Of a stretch of DNA of 14,880 bases, positions 5,121-12,041 are shown piece by piece. Position 1 is the first letter of the stretch. Each line of letters starts with the position of its first letter. Below the pieces are notes generated by a model. The model saw nothing but the letters and a program-made list of their open reading frames with translations. It was not told the origin of the DNA and made no database searches. The stretch is from Candidatus Omnitrophota bacterium (GTDB lineage: Bacteria > Omnitrophota > Gorgyraeia > 2-01-FULL-45-10): assembly GCA_030691985.1 (NCBI GenBank), contig JAUYDB010000044.1, positions 1 to 14,880 on the forward strand. Reading direction: 5' to 3'. Position numbers and translations under genes: made by a program.

Positions 5121-6491
5121 ATGAGCGCGCAAGAACTTATCGAAAAAATACCTCCTCACAGCATCGAAGCCGAAACCGCGGTTTTGGGTTCGATGCTTTT
5201 AGACCGCGATGTCATATCCCAGGCGATAGAGCTTTTGGAAGCGTCTTATTTCTATAGGGACGCCCACAAGAAGATATATTCCGCAATCATAAAACTATTC
5301 GATGATAACAAGGGCGTAGACCTCATTACGCTGATCGAGGGGCTAAAAAAAATAAATTCGCTCGATGAAGTCGGCGGCCCGGCCTACATAACAAACCTCG
5401 CGTCAAGCGTTCCAACGTCGGCAAACTTCATCCATTATGCCGGTATAGTTAAAGAGAAGATGATAGTGCGAAGCCTCATAAACGCGTCTACTCAGATAGC
5501 AGGCGAATGTTATGATACGGCGAACGACGCCCATACGATCCTCGATAAGGCGGAGCAGATCATATTTGAGATAAGCTCAAGGAAAGTTGAATCGCGCTTC
5601 TACGTTTTAAAGGATGTAATAAAAGGATCGATAGAGACCATAGATAACCTCTATCAGAGAAAAGAAAATATAACCGGCATGGCAACCGGTTTCAAGGATT
5701 TGGATTTGAAGACAGCGGGGCTGCAGATGTCGGATCTGATAGTGATAGCAGGACGTCCGTCAATGGGAAAGAGCGCTCTGGCCTCCTGCATAGTAGAATA
5801 TGCCGGCGTAGTCAAGAAAGAGCCTGTGGCTTTTTTCAGTCTGGAAATGTCGAAGGAACAGCTGGCGCAGAGGATGCTCTGTTTGCACGCGAAGGTCGAT
5901 GCCCACAAGGTGAGGACAGGTTTCCTCTCTCAGGCAGACTGGCCGAGGCTTGTGAGCGCGGCCGGGAAGCTATCCGAGGCGCCCATATATATTGACGACT
6001 CACCGGGTATATCCGTTTTGGAATTGCGGACCAAGGCGAGACGGCTCAAATCGCAGTTTGACATTAAACTGATCGTGTTGGATTACCTGCAGCTTATGCA
6101 GGGCCCTGCCAATGCGGATTCAAGGCAACAGGAGATATCGGAAATATCGAGATCGTTGAAAGCGCTGGCGCGGGAACTAAGGGTTCCCCTGATAGCTATA
6201 AGCCAGCTCTCGCGCGCGGTCGAGCAGAGATCAGATCACAGGCCGCAGCTTTCCGACCTGAGGGAATCGGGCGCTATTGAACAGGACGCCGACCTTGTGC
6301 TGCTTCTCCTGAGGGAAGAATACTATAACCCTACCGAGGAGAATAAGGGCTTAGCCGAACTCATAATAGCAAAACAGAGGAATGGCCCGGTGGGCTCCTT
6401 AAACCTGACGTTCCTGGGTGAATATATGAGATTTGAGAATTACACCGCTAAGGGCGAAGAATTTGCGGATGTTGAAATGGAGAGGGTGTAG
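5121..6491 (+). CDS. dnaB: Replicative DNA helicase DnaB
   Basis: Hexameric 5'-3' helicase of the replication fork. It has 456 residues, the usual length, and no intein. The N-terminal primase-interacting domain is about 1-115 (PPHSIEAETAVLGSMLLD, DLITLIEGLKK). A linker leads to the RecA-like domain (about 175-445) with Walker A GRPSMGKSA (about 211), FFSLEMSKEQLAQRM, Walker B LIVLDYLQLM (about 318), the ISEISRSLKALARELRVP and AISQLSRAVEQR helicase motifs, LRESGAIEQDAD, and the arginine-finger region AKQRNGPVG. No clear Shine-Dalgarno precedes the ATG, which is 10 bp after rplI, so translation is probably coupled. The family-typical start PPHSIEAE supports the chosen start. Confidence 0.97.
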   Translation: MSAQELIEKIPPHSIEAETAVLGSMLLDRDVISQAIELLEASYFYRDAHKKIYSAIIKLFDDNKGVDLITLIEGLKKINSLDEVGGPAYITNLASSVPTSANFIHYAGIVKEKMIVRSLINASTQIAGECYDTANDAHTILDKAEQIIFEISSRKVESRFYVLKDVIKGSIETIDNLYQRKENITGMATGFKDLDLKTAGLQMSDLIVIAGRPSMGKSALASCIVEYAGVVKKEPVAFFSLEMSKEQLAQRMLCLHAKVDAHKVRTGFLSQADWPRLVSAAGKLSEAPIYIDDSPGISVLELRTKARRLKSQFDIKLIVLDYLQLMQGPANADSRQQEISEISRSLKALARELRVPLIAISQLSRAVEQRSDHRPQLSDLRESGAIEQDADLVLLLLREEYYNPTEENKGLAELIIAKQRNGPVGSLNLTFLGEYMRFENYTAKGEEFADVEMERV

Positions 6492-6589
6492 GTTGACTTA
6501 GTCAACAAGATTAGCGGATAGCGGATAGCGTTTAGTAAGTCGGTCGAAGTTTTCCTATACGCTAAACGCTATCCGCTATACGCTAAAAG
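6492..6589 (+). repeat. TAGCGNN heptad palindromic element, copy D (dnaB-bamA)
   Basis: It begins right after the dnaB stop with a 6-bp stem and 3-nt loop, GTTGACTTAGTCAAC (6492-6506), overlapping the head box GTCAACAAGATTAGCG (6501-6516). Forward heptads lie at 6512-6532 (TAGCGGA twice, TAGCGTT), then a loop ending in TTTTCC and inverted units at 6556-6583 (TATACGC, TAAACGC, TATCCGC, TATACGC). Bases 6550-6589 equal 740-779 of copy A without a mismatch. Confidence 0.9.
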
Positions 6590-6593
6590 GTTT

Positions 6594-6616
6594 GGATGAC
6601 TGTTACTATAACGAGG
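6594..6616 (+). promoter_or_regulatory. Tail box with RBS of bamA
   Basis: Third forward copy of the 23-bp box. ACGAGG (6611-6616) is 8 nt before the bamA ATG at 6625. The box ATG (6596) opens a ten-codon frame MTVTITRRKR whose TGA (6626-6628) overlaps the bamA start as ATGA, the arrangement of translationally coupled genes. Confidence 0.68.
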
Positions 6617-6624
6617 CGAAAGAG

Positions 6625-8940
6625 ATGAGACTCTATAAAATTGTCACAGGAATGGGCGTTTTAGCTCTTTTATTCAACATCGCCGCACAGAGCGCCTATT
6701 CACAGGGTGTTGCAAACAAAGACAAAACAATCACCGCCGTACGCGTCTCAAACAATAAAGCGATAAGCGCTGAAACGGTGCTGTCGAAACTAAAAGTAAA
6801 AGTCGGCGATCAATTCAGTCAGGATGCGCTTAATGATGACTTAAAGCGCCTGTACGCCACCGAATACTTCACTGATGTCTCGATAGATGTCCAGGATTAT
6901 CAGGACGGTATAGCCGTTACATTTATAGTAGATGAGAAACCCGTTATCGACGATATAGTATTTAAAGGAAATACCGCCTTCAAGGCGCATAAGCTGAAGT
7001 CCATGATGAAGTCAAAGCCGAACGATATGTTAAACTTGGCCGTATTGGCTCAAGATATCGCCGAGATAAAAAACTTCTACGTGAAAAAGGGGTATCCTCT
7101 GGCCGAGGTTAAGTATGTCCTCGACCTTGATAAAGAGCCTAACAAGGCAAGGATCACCGTAACTATAGACGAGAAGATGCATGTCAAGGTTACCAGGATA
7201 AATATAGCCGGTAACAAGGCAATAAAGACAAACGTTCTCAGGAAGATGCTGGGTACCAAGCCCGCATGGCTTTTCAATCCGGGTATTTTTAACGAAGACA
7301 TATTAAAGGAAGATACAGAAAAGATAAAATATTTATACGACGACATAGGATATCTCGACGCGGAGGTCACGCCGAAATTTGACTATTCTTTAGACGGAAC
7401 AAGCTTAGAGATAACCATCAATATAAACGAGGGCAAACTTTACGTCGTTGGCAACATAGCGATAAGCGGGAACCTTGTGTTGCCGGAGAAAGATATCAAA
7501 TCGAAGATAACTATGAAGACGGACAAACCTTTCTCTAACAGGGCCCTAAGGATGGATGCCTCCGCCATACGACAGTATTATTACGAGTTTGGATACATGA
7601 ACGCCATAGTGGAGGTAGAGAGGGACTTAAATCAGGCGACCGGAAAAATAGATGTTACTTACAATATCGATGCCGGAGAACCTGTCTATATCGGAAAGAT
7701 AGAGGTAAAAGGCAATATAAAGACAAAAGACATCGTGGTCCGCAGGGAGCTAAGGGTATATCCCGGAGAGAGATTTAACGGCGGAAAGATAAAACGCTCA
7801 AAAGAGAGGATCTATAATCTCGGATTTTTTGAGAACGTGAGCTTCGACACAGAGCCCACGGAAACGCCGGATATCCAGAACCTGATAGTTACGCTTAAAG
7901 AGACAAAGACCGGCGAGTTCTCTTTCGGCGGCGGCTACAGCTCCATAGACCTTCTCGTCGGGTTCGCCGAAATCACCCAGAAAAATTTTGACATACTGAA
8001 CTTCCCAACATTTACCGGCGGAGGCCAGAACCTCGCCATCAGGGGAGAGGTAGGAATGGTGCGTAATAACTTCAACGTGAGCTGGACGGACCCGTGGATA
8101 TTCGGCTGGCCTTTCTCGTTTGGATTCGACGCGTATCAAACCACCCACAATAAGAGAGGCGATGTGGGATGGTCATATGACGAGGAGAGGACCGGAGGCG
8201 ATGCGCGGCTGGGGAAAGAATTTACGGATTACATAAGAGGAGACCTGACCTACAGGCTTGAGCAGGTCCGCATAACGGATGTCATCGATAACGCTTCCAA
8301 GGACATGAAGGACGAGGCCGGAAGAAATTGGATATCAAGCCTTATGGCGGAACTTACTTTGGATACCAGGGACAATATATTTTCTCCCGGTAAGGGTTAT
8401 ACATTAAGCGGCTCTATAGAAAACGCGGGCGGCATAATCCTGGGAGATAAGGATTATGTAAAAGGCACCGCATCCGCAATGTATTATCATACGTTTTTCC
8501 AGGTATTTGTTATGGAATTAAAGGCCAGGATGGGGCTTGAGGCCGCATACGGCGATTCGGGCGAAGTGCCTATTTACGAAAGGTTTTATGCCGGCGGCGC
8601 GAATACTATCCGTGGATACAAGGAAAGAAGGGTTGGCCCGAGGGACCCGGGTTCCGATGAGCCTATAGGAGGCGAGGCGATACTAATAGGAAACGCCGAG
8701 CTGACTTTCCCAGTATACGAGAAGATTATCAAGGGCGCTGTGTTTTGCGATGTGGGTAATGTCTGGAGGAGATCAGAGGATTTCATGGCCGGCGGCAAGC
8801 TGAAGTCCGGCGTGGGCGTCGGGGCCAGGGTGAAGACACCCATCGGGCCGGTCAGGATAGATTACGGTTATCCGCTGGTCGGAAATTACGACGATGAAAG
8901 GACCGGAGAATTCTATTTCAGCATGAGCAGAGGATTTTAA
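6625..8940 (+). CDS. bamA: Outer-membrane beta-barrel assembly protein BamA
   Basis: Core of the machinery that folds outer-membrane proteins (Omp85 family). From the ATG at 6625 it has 771 residues. A signal peptide (MRLYKIVTGMGVLALLFNIA, cut near AYSQG) is followed by five POTRA domains of 70-90 residues each, recognisable from repeated I-x-V-x-G-N-x-x-I openings (VRVSNNKAIS, IVFKGNTAF, INIAGNKAI, IAISGNLVL, IEVKGNIKT). The barrel starts near GEFSFGGGYSS. It carries the conserved loop motif GGANTIRGY and ends in Phe (FYFSMSRGF), the expected beta-signal. A TTG at 6592 would add eleven residues lying in the tail box; the signal peptide and ribosome-binding site favour 6625. It heads bamA-skp-lpxD, a widely conserved order. 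Confidence 0.96.
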   Translation: MRLYKIVTGMGVLALLFNIAAQSAYSQGVANKDKTITAVRVSNNKAISAETVLSKLKVKVGDQFSQDALNDDLKRLYATEYFTDVSIDVQDYQDGIAVTFIVDEKPVIDDIVFKGNTAFKAHKLKSMMKSKPNDMLNLAVLAQDIAEIKNFYVKKGYPLAEVKYVLDLDKEPNKARITVTIDEKMHVKVTRINIAGNKAIKTNVLRKMLGTKPAWLFNPGIFNEDILKEDTEKIKYLYDDIGYLDAEVTPKFDYSLDGTSLEITININEGKLYVVGNIAISGNLVLPEKDIKSKITMKTDKPFSNRALRMDASAIRQYYYEFGYMNAIVEVERDLNQATGKIDVTYNIDAGEPVYIGKIEVKGNIKTKDIVVRRELRVYPGERFNGGKIKRSKERIYNLGFFENVSFDTEPTETPDIQNLIVTLKETKTGEFSFGGGYSSIDLLVGFAEITQKNFDILNFPTFTGGGQNLAIRGEVGMVRNNFNVSWTDPWIFGWPFSFGFDAYQTTHNKRGDVGWSYDEERTGGDARLGKEFTDYIRGDLTYRLEQVRITDVIDNASKDMKDEAGRNWISSLMAELTLDTRDNIFSPGKGYTLSGSIENAGGIILGDKDYVKGTASAMYYHTFFQVFVMELKARMGLEAAYGDSGEVPIYERFYAGGANTIRGYKERRVGPRDPGSDEPIGGEAILIGNAELTFPVYEKIIKGAVFCDVGNVWRRSEDFMAGGKLKSGVGVGARVKTPIGPVRIDYGYPLVGNYDDERTGEFYFSMSRGF

Positions 8941-8961
8941 TGATAAAAAAAGGAGGGCGTT

Positions 8962-9471
8962 ATGAGTAGAAGCAAGGTTTTGGCTGTAACGGTATTGTTC
9001 ATTTTTGGTATTTTTTGCGGCGCCGCGCAGGGTACGGCCTATGCCAGGGAATATAAGATAGGATATGTAGACCTTGCCAGAGTTTTCGACGAATATAAAA
9101 AGACCAAGGATTCCGAAAAAGTCCTGGAGGAAAAGGGGAAGGCAAAAGAAAACGAACGCAAAAAATTTGTAGACGAGCTGAAAACGCTTAAAGACGAACA
9201 GGCGCTTCTTTCTGAGAAGGCCAAGGCGGAAAAGCAGGCTGTGATCGATAATAAGATAAAAAATCTGCAGGAGTTTGACACCGCCGCCCGAGACGAGCTT
9301 ATGAAGGCGAGAAACGATATGCTCGGCGGAATTCTCAAGAGCATCGAGAAGGTTGTTGATGATTACGCAAAACAGACAGGCTATGATTTAGTCCTTAATT
9401 CACGCATGCTTTTATACGGCGCGGAACAGTACGACCTGACGAGCGAAGTATTGACAAGGCTTAATAAATAA
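8962..9471 (+). CDS. skp: OmpH/Skp-family periplasmic chaperone
   Basis: Periplasmic chaperone that holds unfolded outer-membrane proteins on the way to BamA. It has 169 residues: a signal peptide 1-28 (VLAVTVLFIFGIFCG core, cleavage after TAYA), then the beta strand YKIGYVDLARVFDEYKKTKD typical of OmpH, a long charged coiled coil (about 55-130) forming the tentacles, and a return segment GYDLVLNSRMLLYG. A strong AGGAGG at 8951-8956 is 5 nt before the start. Its place between bamA and lpxD is the classical one. Confidence 0.93.
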   Translation: MSRSKVLAVTVLFIFGIFCGAAQGTAYAREYKIGYVDLARVFDEYKKTKDSEKVLEEKGKAKENERKKFVDELKTLKDEQALLSEKAKAEKQAVIDNKIKNLQEFDTAARDELMKARNDMLGGILKSIEKVVDDYAKQTGYDLVLNSRMLLYGAEQYDLTSEVLTRLNK

Positions 9472-9476
9472 GCGTG

Positions 9477-10508
9477 ATGGAAAAGAGATTAAAGGATATA
9501 GCTGAATTTCTAAACGGCGAATTGGCCGGCAACGGTGATATTCTTATAAGAGGCGTTAACGGCGTCAATGAGGCCGATGAAGGCGAAATCGCTTTTGTAT
9601 TGAACCCGCAAGCCGAGGGTTTGATAGATTCGACAGGGGCGGGCGCCGTTGTTATGCCAAAATCGATTACCGGGACTTTTAACAAGCCCACGATAAAAGT
9701 AGATAATCCCTCCATCGCCTTTTCCAGGATGATAGAATTTCTTATGCCGGACAGAATCCCGCATCCCAAAGGCCTTCATAAACTTGCCGTTATTTCCGGG
9801 AAGGCGAAGTTAGGGATAGGCGTCGCGCTCGGGGCCTATACCGTAATAGAGGATGGCGTATCAATCGGCGATAATACGATTATATACCCTTTCTGCTATA
9901 TAGGGAAGGCGACGAAGATCGGAAATGACTGCATAATCTATCCGAATGTGGTTATCAGGGAAGATATTCTGATAGGGGATCGTGTCATTGTGCACTCAGG
10001 CACCGTTATAGGGAGTGACGGATTCGGTTATGATGTCCAGAAGGACGGCACCCCTGTCAAGATCCCGCAGATTGGGACGATTGTTATAGAGAACGATGTC
10101 GAGATCGGCGCGTGCGTTACCGTTGATAGAGCAAGATTCGCGAAGACAGTGATAGGCAGATGCTCTAAGATCGATAACCTGGTGCAGATCGCGCATAACG
10201 TCATCATCGGCCCAAATTGCCTTATCGCGGGCCAATCCGGCATAGCCGGCTCCTCCGAGATCGGCAGAAACGTTGTGTTTGGGGGCCAGGTGGGCGTGTC
10301 GGATCATGTGAAGATCGGCGATTTCGTCGTCGCCGGAGCCGGAACCAAGATCCACAAATCATACCCGGCGAAGATGACATTGTTTGGATACCCGGCAAAA
10401 CCCGTTGTTAAGGCAAGAGAGACTATCGCGTGTGTGGGGCTGCTTCCGAAGTTATTCAAACGCGTCAGGGCCCTTGAAGTAAAAATAAAAGAACTCGAGA
10501 ATAAGTGA
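9477..10508 (+). CDS. lpxD: UDP-3-O-acylglucosamine N-acyltransferase LpxD
   Basis: Third step of the Raetz lipid A pathway: transfers a hydroxyacyl chain from acyl-ACP to the 2-amine of UDP-3-O-acyl-GlcN. It has 343 residues: an N-terminal uridine-binding domain (about 1-100, with NGVNEADEGEIAFV), then a left-handed beta-helix of hexapeptide repeats (YIGKATKIGNDCIIYPNVVI and onward), and a C-terminal helix. The catalytic His is H240 in DNLVQIAHNVIIG, equivalent to E. coli H239. A GTG at 9474 directly precedes the ATG and is an alternative start. The gene begins 5 bp after the skp stop with no strong Shine-Dalgarno, suggesting coupled translation. Confidence 0.96.
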   Translation: MEKRLKDIAEFLNGELAGNGDILIRGVNGVNEADEGEIAFVLNPQAEGLIDSTGAGAVVMPKSITGTFNKPTIKVDNPSIAFSRMIEFLMPDRIPHPKGLHKLAVISGKAKLGIGVALGAYTVIEDGVSIGDNTIIYPFCYIGKATKIGNDCIIYPNVVIREDILIGDRVIVHSGTVIGSDGFGYDVQKDGTPVKIPQIGTIVIENDVEIGACVTVDRARFAKTVIGRCSKIDNLVQIAHNVIIGPNCLIAGQSGIAGSSEIGRNVVFGGQVGVSDHVKIGDFVVAGAGTKIHKSYPAKMTLFGYPAKPVVKARETIACVGLLPKLFKRVRALEVKIKELENK

Positions 10509-10578
10509 TCCCTCGACGCAGCCAACAGAATAACAACAGCTTTGCTCGGGATCATGGTGAGCAATGTCGAACCATGAT
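10506..10578 (+). promoter_or_regulatory. Mutually exclusive hairpins over the lpxC start
   Basis: Two perfect inverted repeats are visible. TGATCCC (10506-10512, starting with the lpxD stop TGA) pairs with GGGATCA (10548-10554). ATCATGGT (10551-10558) pairs with ACCATGAT (10571-10578), which contains the lpxC ATG (10574-10576). They share bases 10551-10554, so only one can form at a time. The second would bury the start codon and the only Shine-Dalgarno-like bases (GGTGAG). A regulatory role is inferred. Confidence 0.5.
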
Positions 10579-11410
10579 AAGGCAAAGGACGATCAAAGAG
10601 GCAATTACTGTTGAAGGCATAGGCCTTCAGACGGGCAAAAAAGCGAAACTTACTTTAAAGAGCTCCCCTCCCCTGTCCGGCATAAATTTCATCAGGACCG
10701 ACCTTCCGAACAAACCACTGCTTAATATTCAGTCGATCGATTTAACATCGTCGGCTTCGCCCGAACGCAGGACGGCCCTTGGCATGGGGCAATTGCAGAT
10801 ACAGACGACGGAGCATCTCATGGCCGCGCTATCCGGCTTATCGATAGACAATATAGTGATGGAGCTCGACAATATAGAGCTGCCAGGCCTGGATGGCAGC
10901 GCCAAAGGTTTTACCGATGCCATATTGCAGGCCGGAGTGGTTGAGCAGGACGCGCCGAGGCGATTTTTAAAGATAGACAAGCCTGTGTGGTGCCAGGGCG
11001 CGGGTAATTTTCTGGCGGTATTTCCGGAAGAAGGCTTCAGGATTTCATATACTATGGCATATGAACACACTGCGCTCGGAACGCGATTTTTCAGCATGGT
11101 CATAAATGAGGACAATTTCAAAAAAGAGATAGCGCCTGCCCGGACGTTTTGTCTTGAGGCGGAAGCGCTCGAGCTTCTTAAGAGAGGCCTCGGAAAGGGC
11201 GCAAATTACGAAAACACCCTCGTCATGGGTAAGGACGGCCCGATAGGCAATAAACTGCGCTTTCCCGATGAGCCGGTTCGGCACAAAGTCCTCGATCTTA
11301 TCGGCGATTTGTATCTGGCCGGCATGCCTGTGAAAGGGCATGTGGTGGCGATAAAGAGCGGGCATGTGTTGAATATGGAGCTTGTAAGACAGTTGAGGTC
11401 GCTGTCTTAG
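10574..11410 (+). CDS. lpxC: UDP-3-O-acyl-N-acetylglucosamine deacetylase LpxC
   Basis: Zinc enzyme of the committed step of lipid A synthesis. From the ATG at 10574 it has 278 residues, slightly shorter than the E. coli enzyme. It starts MIRQRTIKEAITVEGIGLQTG as expected. E80 and H81 (TTEHLMAAL), H237 and D241 (RHKVLDLIGDL) and H264 (SGH) match the catalytic and zinc-binding E78, H79, H238, D242 and H265 of E. coli. ELPGLDGSA is also typical. A GTG at 10505 overlapping the lpxD stop is in frame but would add 23 unconserved residues. The TAG stop is the start of repeat copy E. LpxC is fused to FabZ in some phyla; here they are separate. Confidence 0.95.
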   Translation: MIRQRTIKEAITVEGIGLQTGKKAKLTLKSSPPLSGINFIRTDLPNKPLLNIQSIDLTSSASPERRTALGMGQLQIQTTEHLMAALSGLSIDNIVMELDNIELPGLDGSAKGFTDAILQAGVVEQDAPRRFLKIDKPVWCQGAGNFLAVFPEEGFRISYTMAYEHTALGTRFFSMVINEDNFKKEIAPARTFCLEAEALELLKRGLGKGANYENTLVMGKDGPIGNKLRFPDEPVRHKVLDLIGDLYLAGMPVKGHVVAIKSGHVLNMELVRQLRSLS

Positions 11411-11508
11411 CGTATAGCGTTTAGCGGATAGCGTATAGTAGAGTCAGTCAACGAGTTTAGCGATTAGCGTATAGTTTTTATTTTTCCTATCCGCTAAACG
11501 CTAAACTT
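11408..11508 (+). repeat. TAGCGNN heptad palindromic element, copy E (lpxC-fabZ)
   Basis: Four forward heptads (11408-11435: TAGCGTA, TAGCGTT, TAGCGGA, TAGCGTA) lead to the spacer TAGTAGAGTCA and the head box GTCAACGAGTTTAGCG (11447-11462). Two more units follow (TAGCGAT, TAGCGTA), then an AT-rich loop ending in TTTTTCC and inverted units TATCCGC, TAAACGC (11488-11501). The first heptad supplies the lpxC stop. No tail box follows; instead fabZ has its own AGGAG (11553-11557). A small hairpin ATACG-AAA-CGTAT lies at 11522-11534. Confidence 0.9.
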
Positions 11509-11565
11509 GTCACCCGACTCAATACGAAACGTATGATTTAGACATGCTAAAAAGGAGCGGCAGAC

Positions 11566-12036
11566 ATGGGCAAAGAATCGGTTGAAGTGATAGGAAAGGT
11601 TCTCGATATAAATACTATACAGAAGATACTTCCGCACAGATATCCTTTTTTGCTGGTGGACAGGGTTGTTGAAGTGAGCGAGAAAAGAGCTGTTGGCATA
11701 AAGAATGTCACGATAAATGAGCCGTTTTTCCAGGGCCATTTCCCGGGCCATCCGATAATGCCCGGTGTCCTGATAGTGGAGGCGATGGCTCAGGTGGGGG
11801 GCGTGGCCGCGCTCTCCCTAAAAGAAAACGCCGGAAAACTCGCGTATTTTTTAAGCATAAATAACGCGAGGTTTCGCAAGCCTGTATTGCCGGGCGATGT
11901 TCTGAGGATGGAAGTGGACTTCGTGAGGGCGAAGATGAATGTCATCAAGATGCGCGGTATCGCAAAGGTTGGCGATAACCTGGTCGCGGAAGCGGACCTT
12001 ATGTTCGCCTTCGTAAATCCGGATGAAGGAAAGTAG
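11566..12036 (+). CDS. fabZ: 3-hydroxyacyl-ACP dehydratase FabZ
   Basis: Dehydrates 3-hydroxyacyl-ACP in fatty acid elongation and competes with LpxA/LpxD for hydroxyacyl-ACP, which explains its usual place among lpx genes. It has 156 residues of hot-dog fold: IQKILPHRYPFLLVDRV, then FFQGHFPGHPIMPGVLIVEA with probable catalytic H58 and E72 (EAMAQ). AGGAG at 11553-11557 sits 8 nt before the ATG. lpxI follows after 5 bp. In many Gram-negatives lpxA comes next; here it does not. Confidence 0.96.
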   Translation: MGKESVEVIGKVLDINTIQKILPHRYPFLLVDRVVEVSEKRAVGIKNVTINEPFFQGHFPGHPIMPGVLIVEAMAQVGGVAALSLKENAGKLAYFLSINNARFRKPVLPGDVLRMEVDFVRAKMNVIKMRGIAKVGDNLVAEADLMFAFVNPDEGK

Positions 12037-12041
12037 ATCGT

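Noticed and set aside
10505..10573. GTG start of lpxC overlapping the lpxD stop
   Set aside because: The 23 extra residues are low-complexity and absent from LpxC as I know it, while the ATG at 10574 gives the canonical MIRQRT start. It remains possible as a coupled start, so the hairpin is discussed separately.
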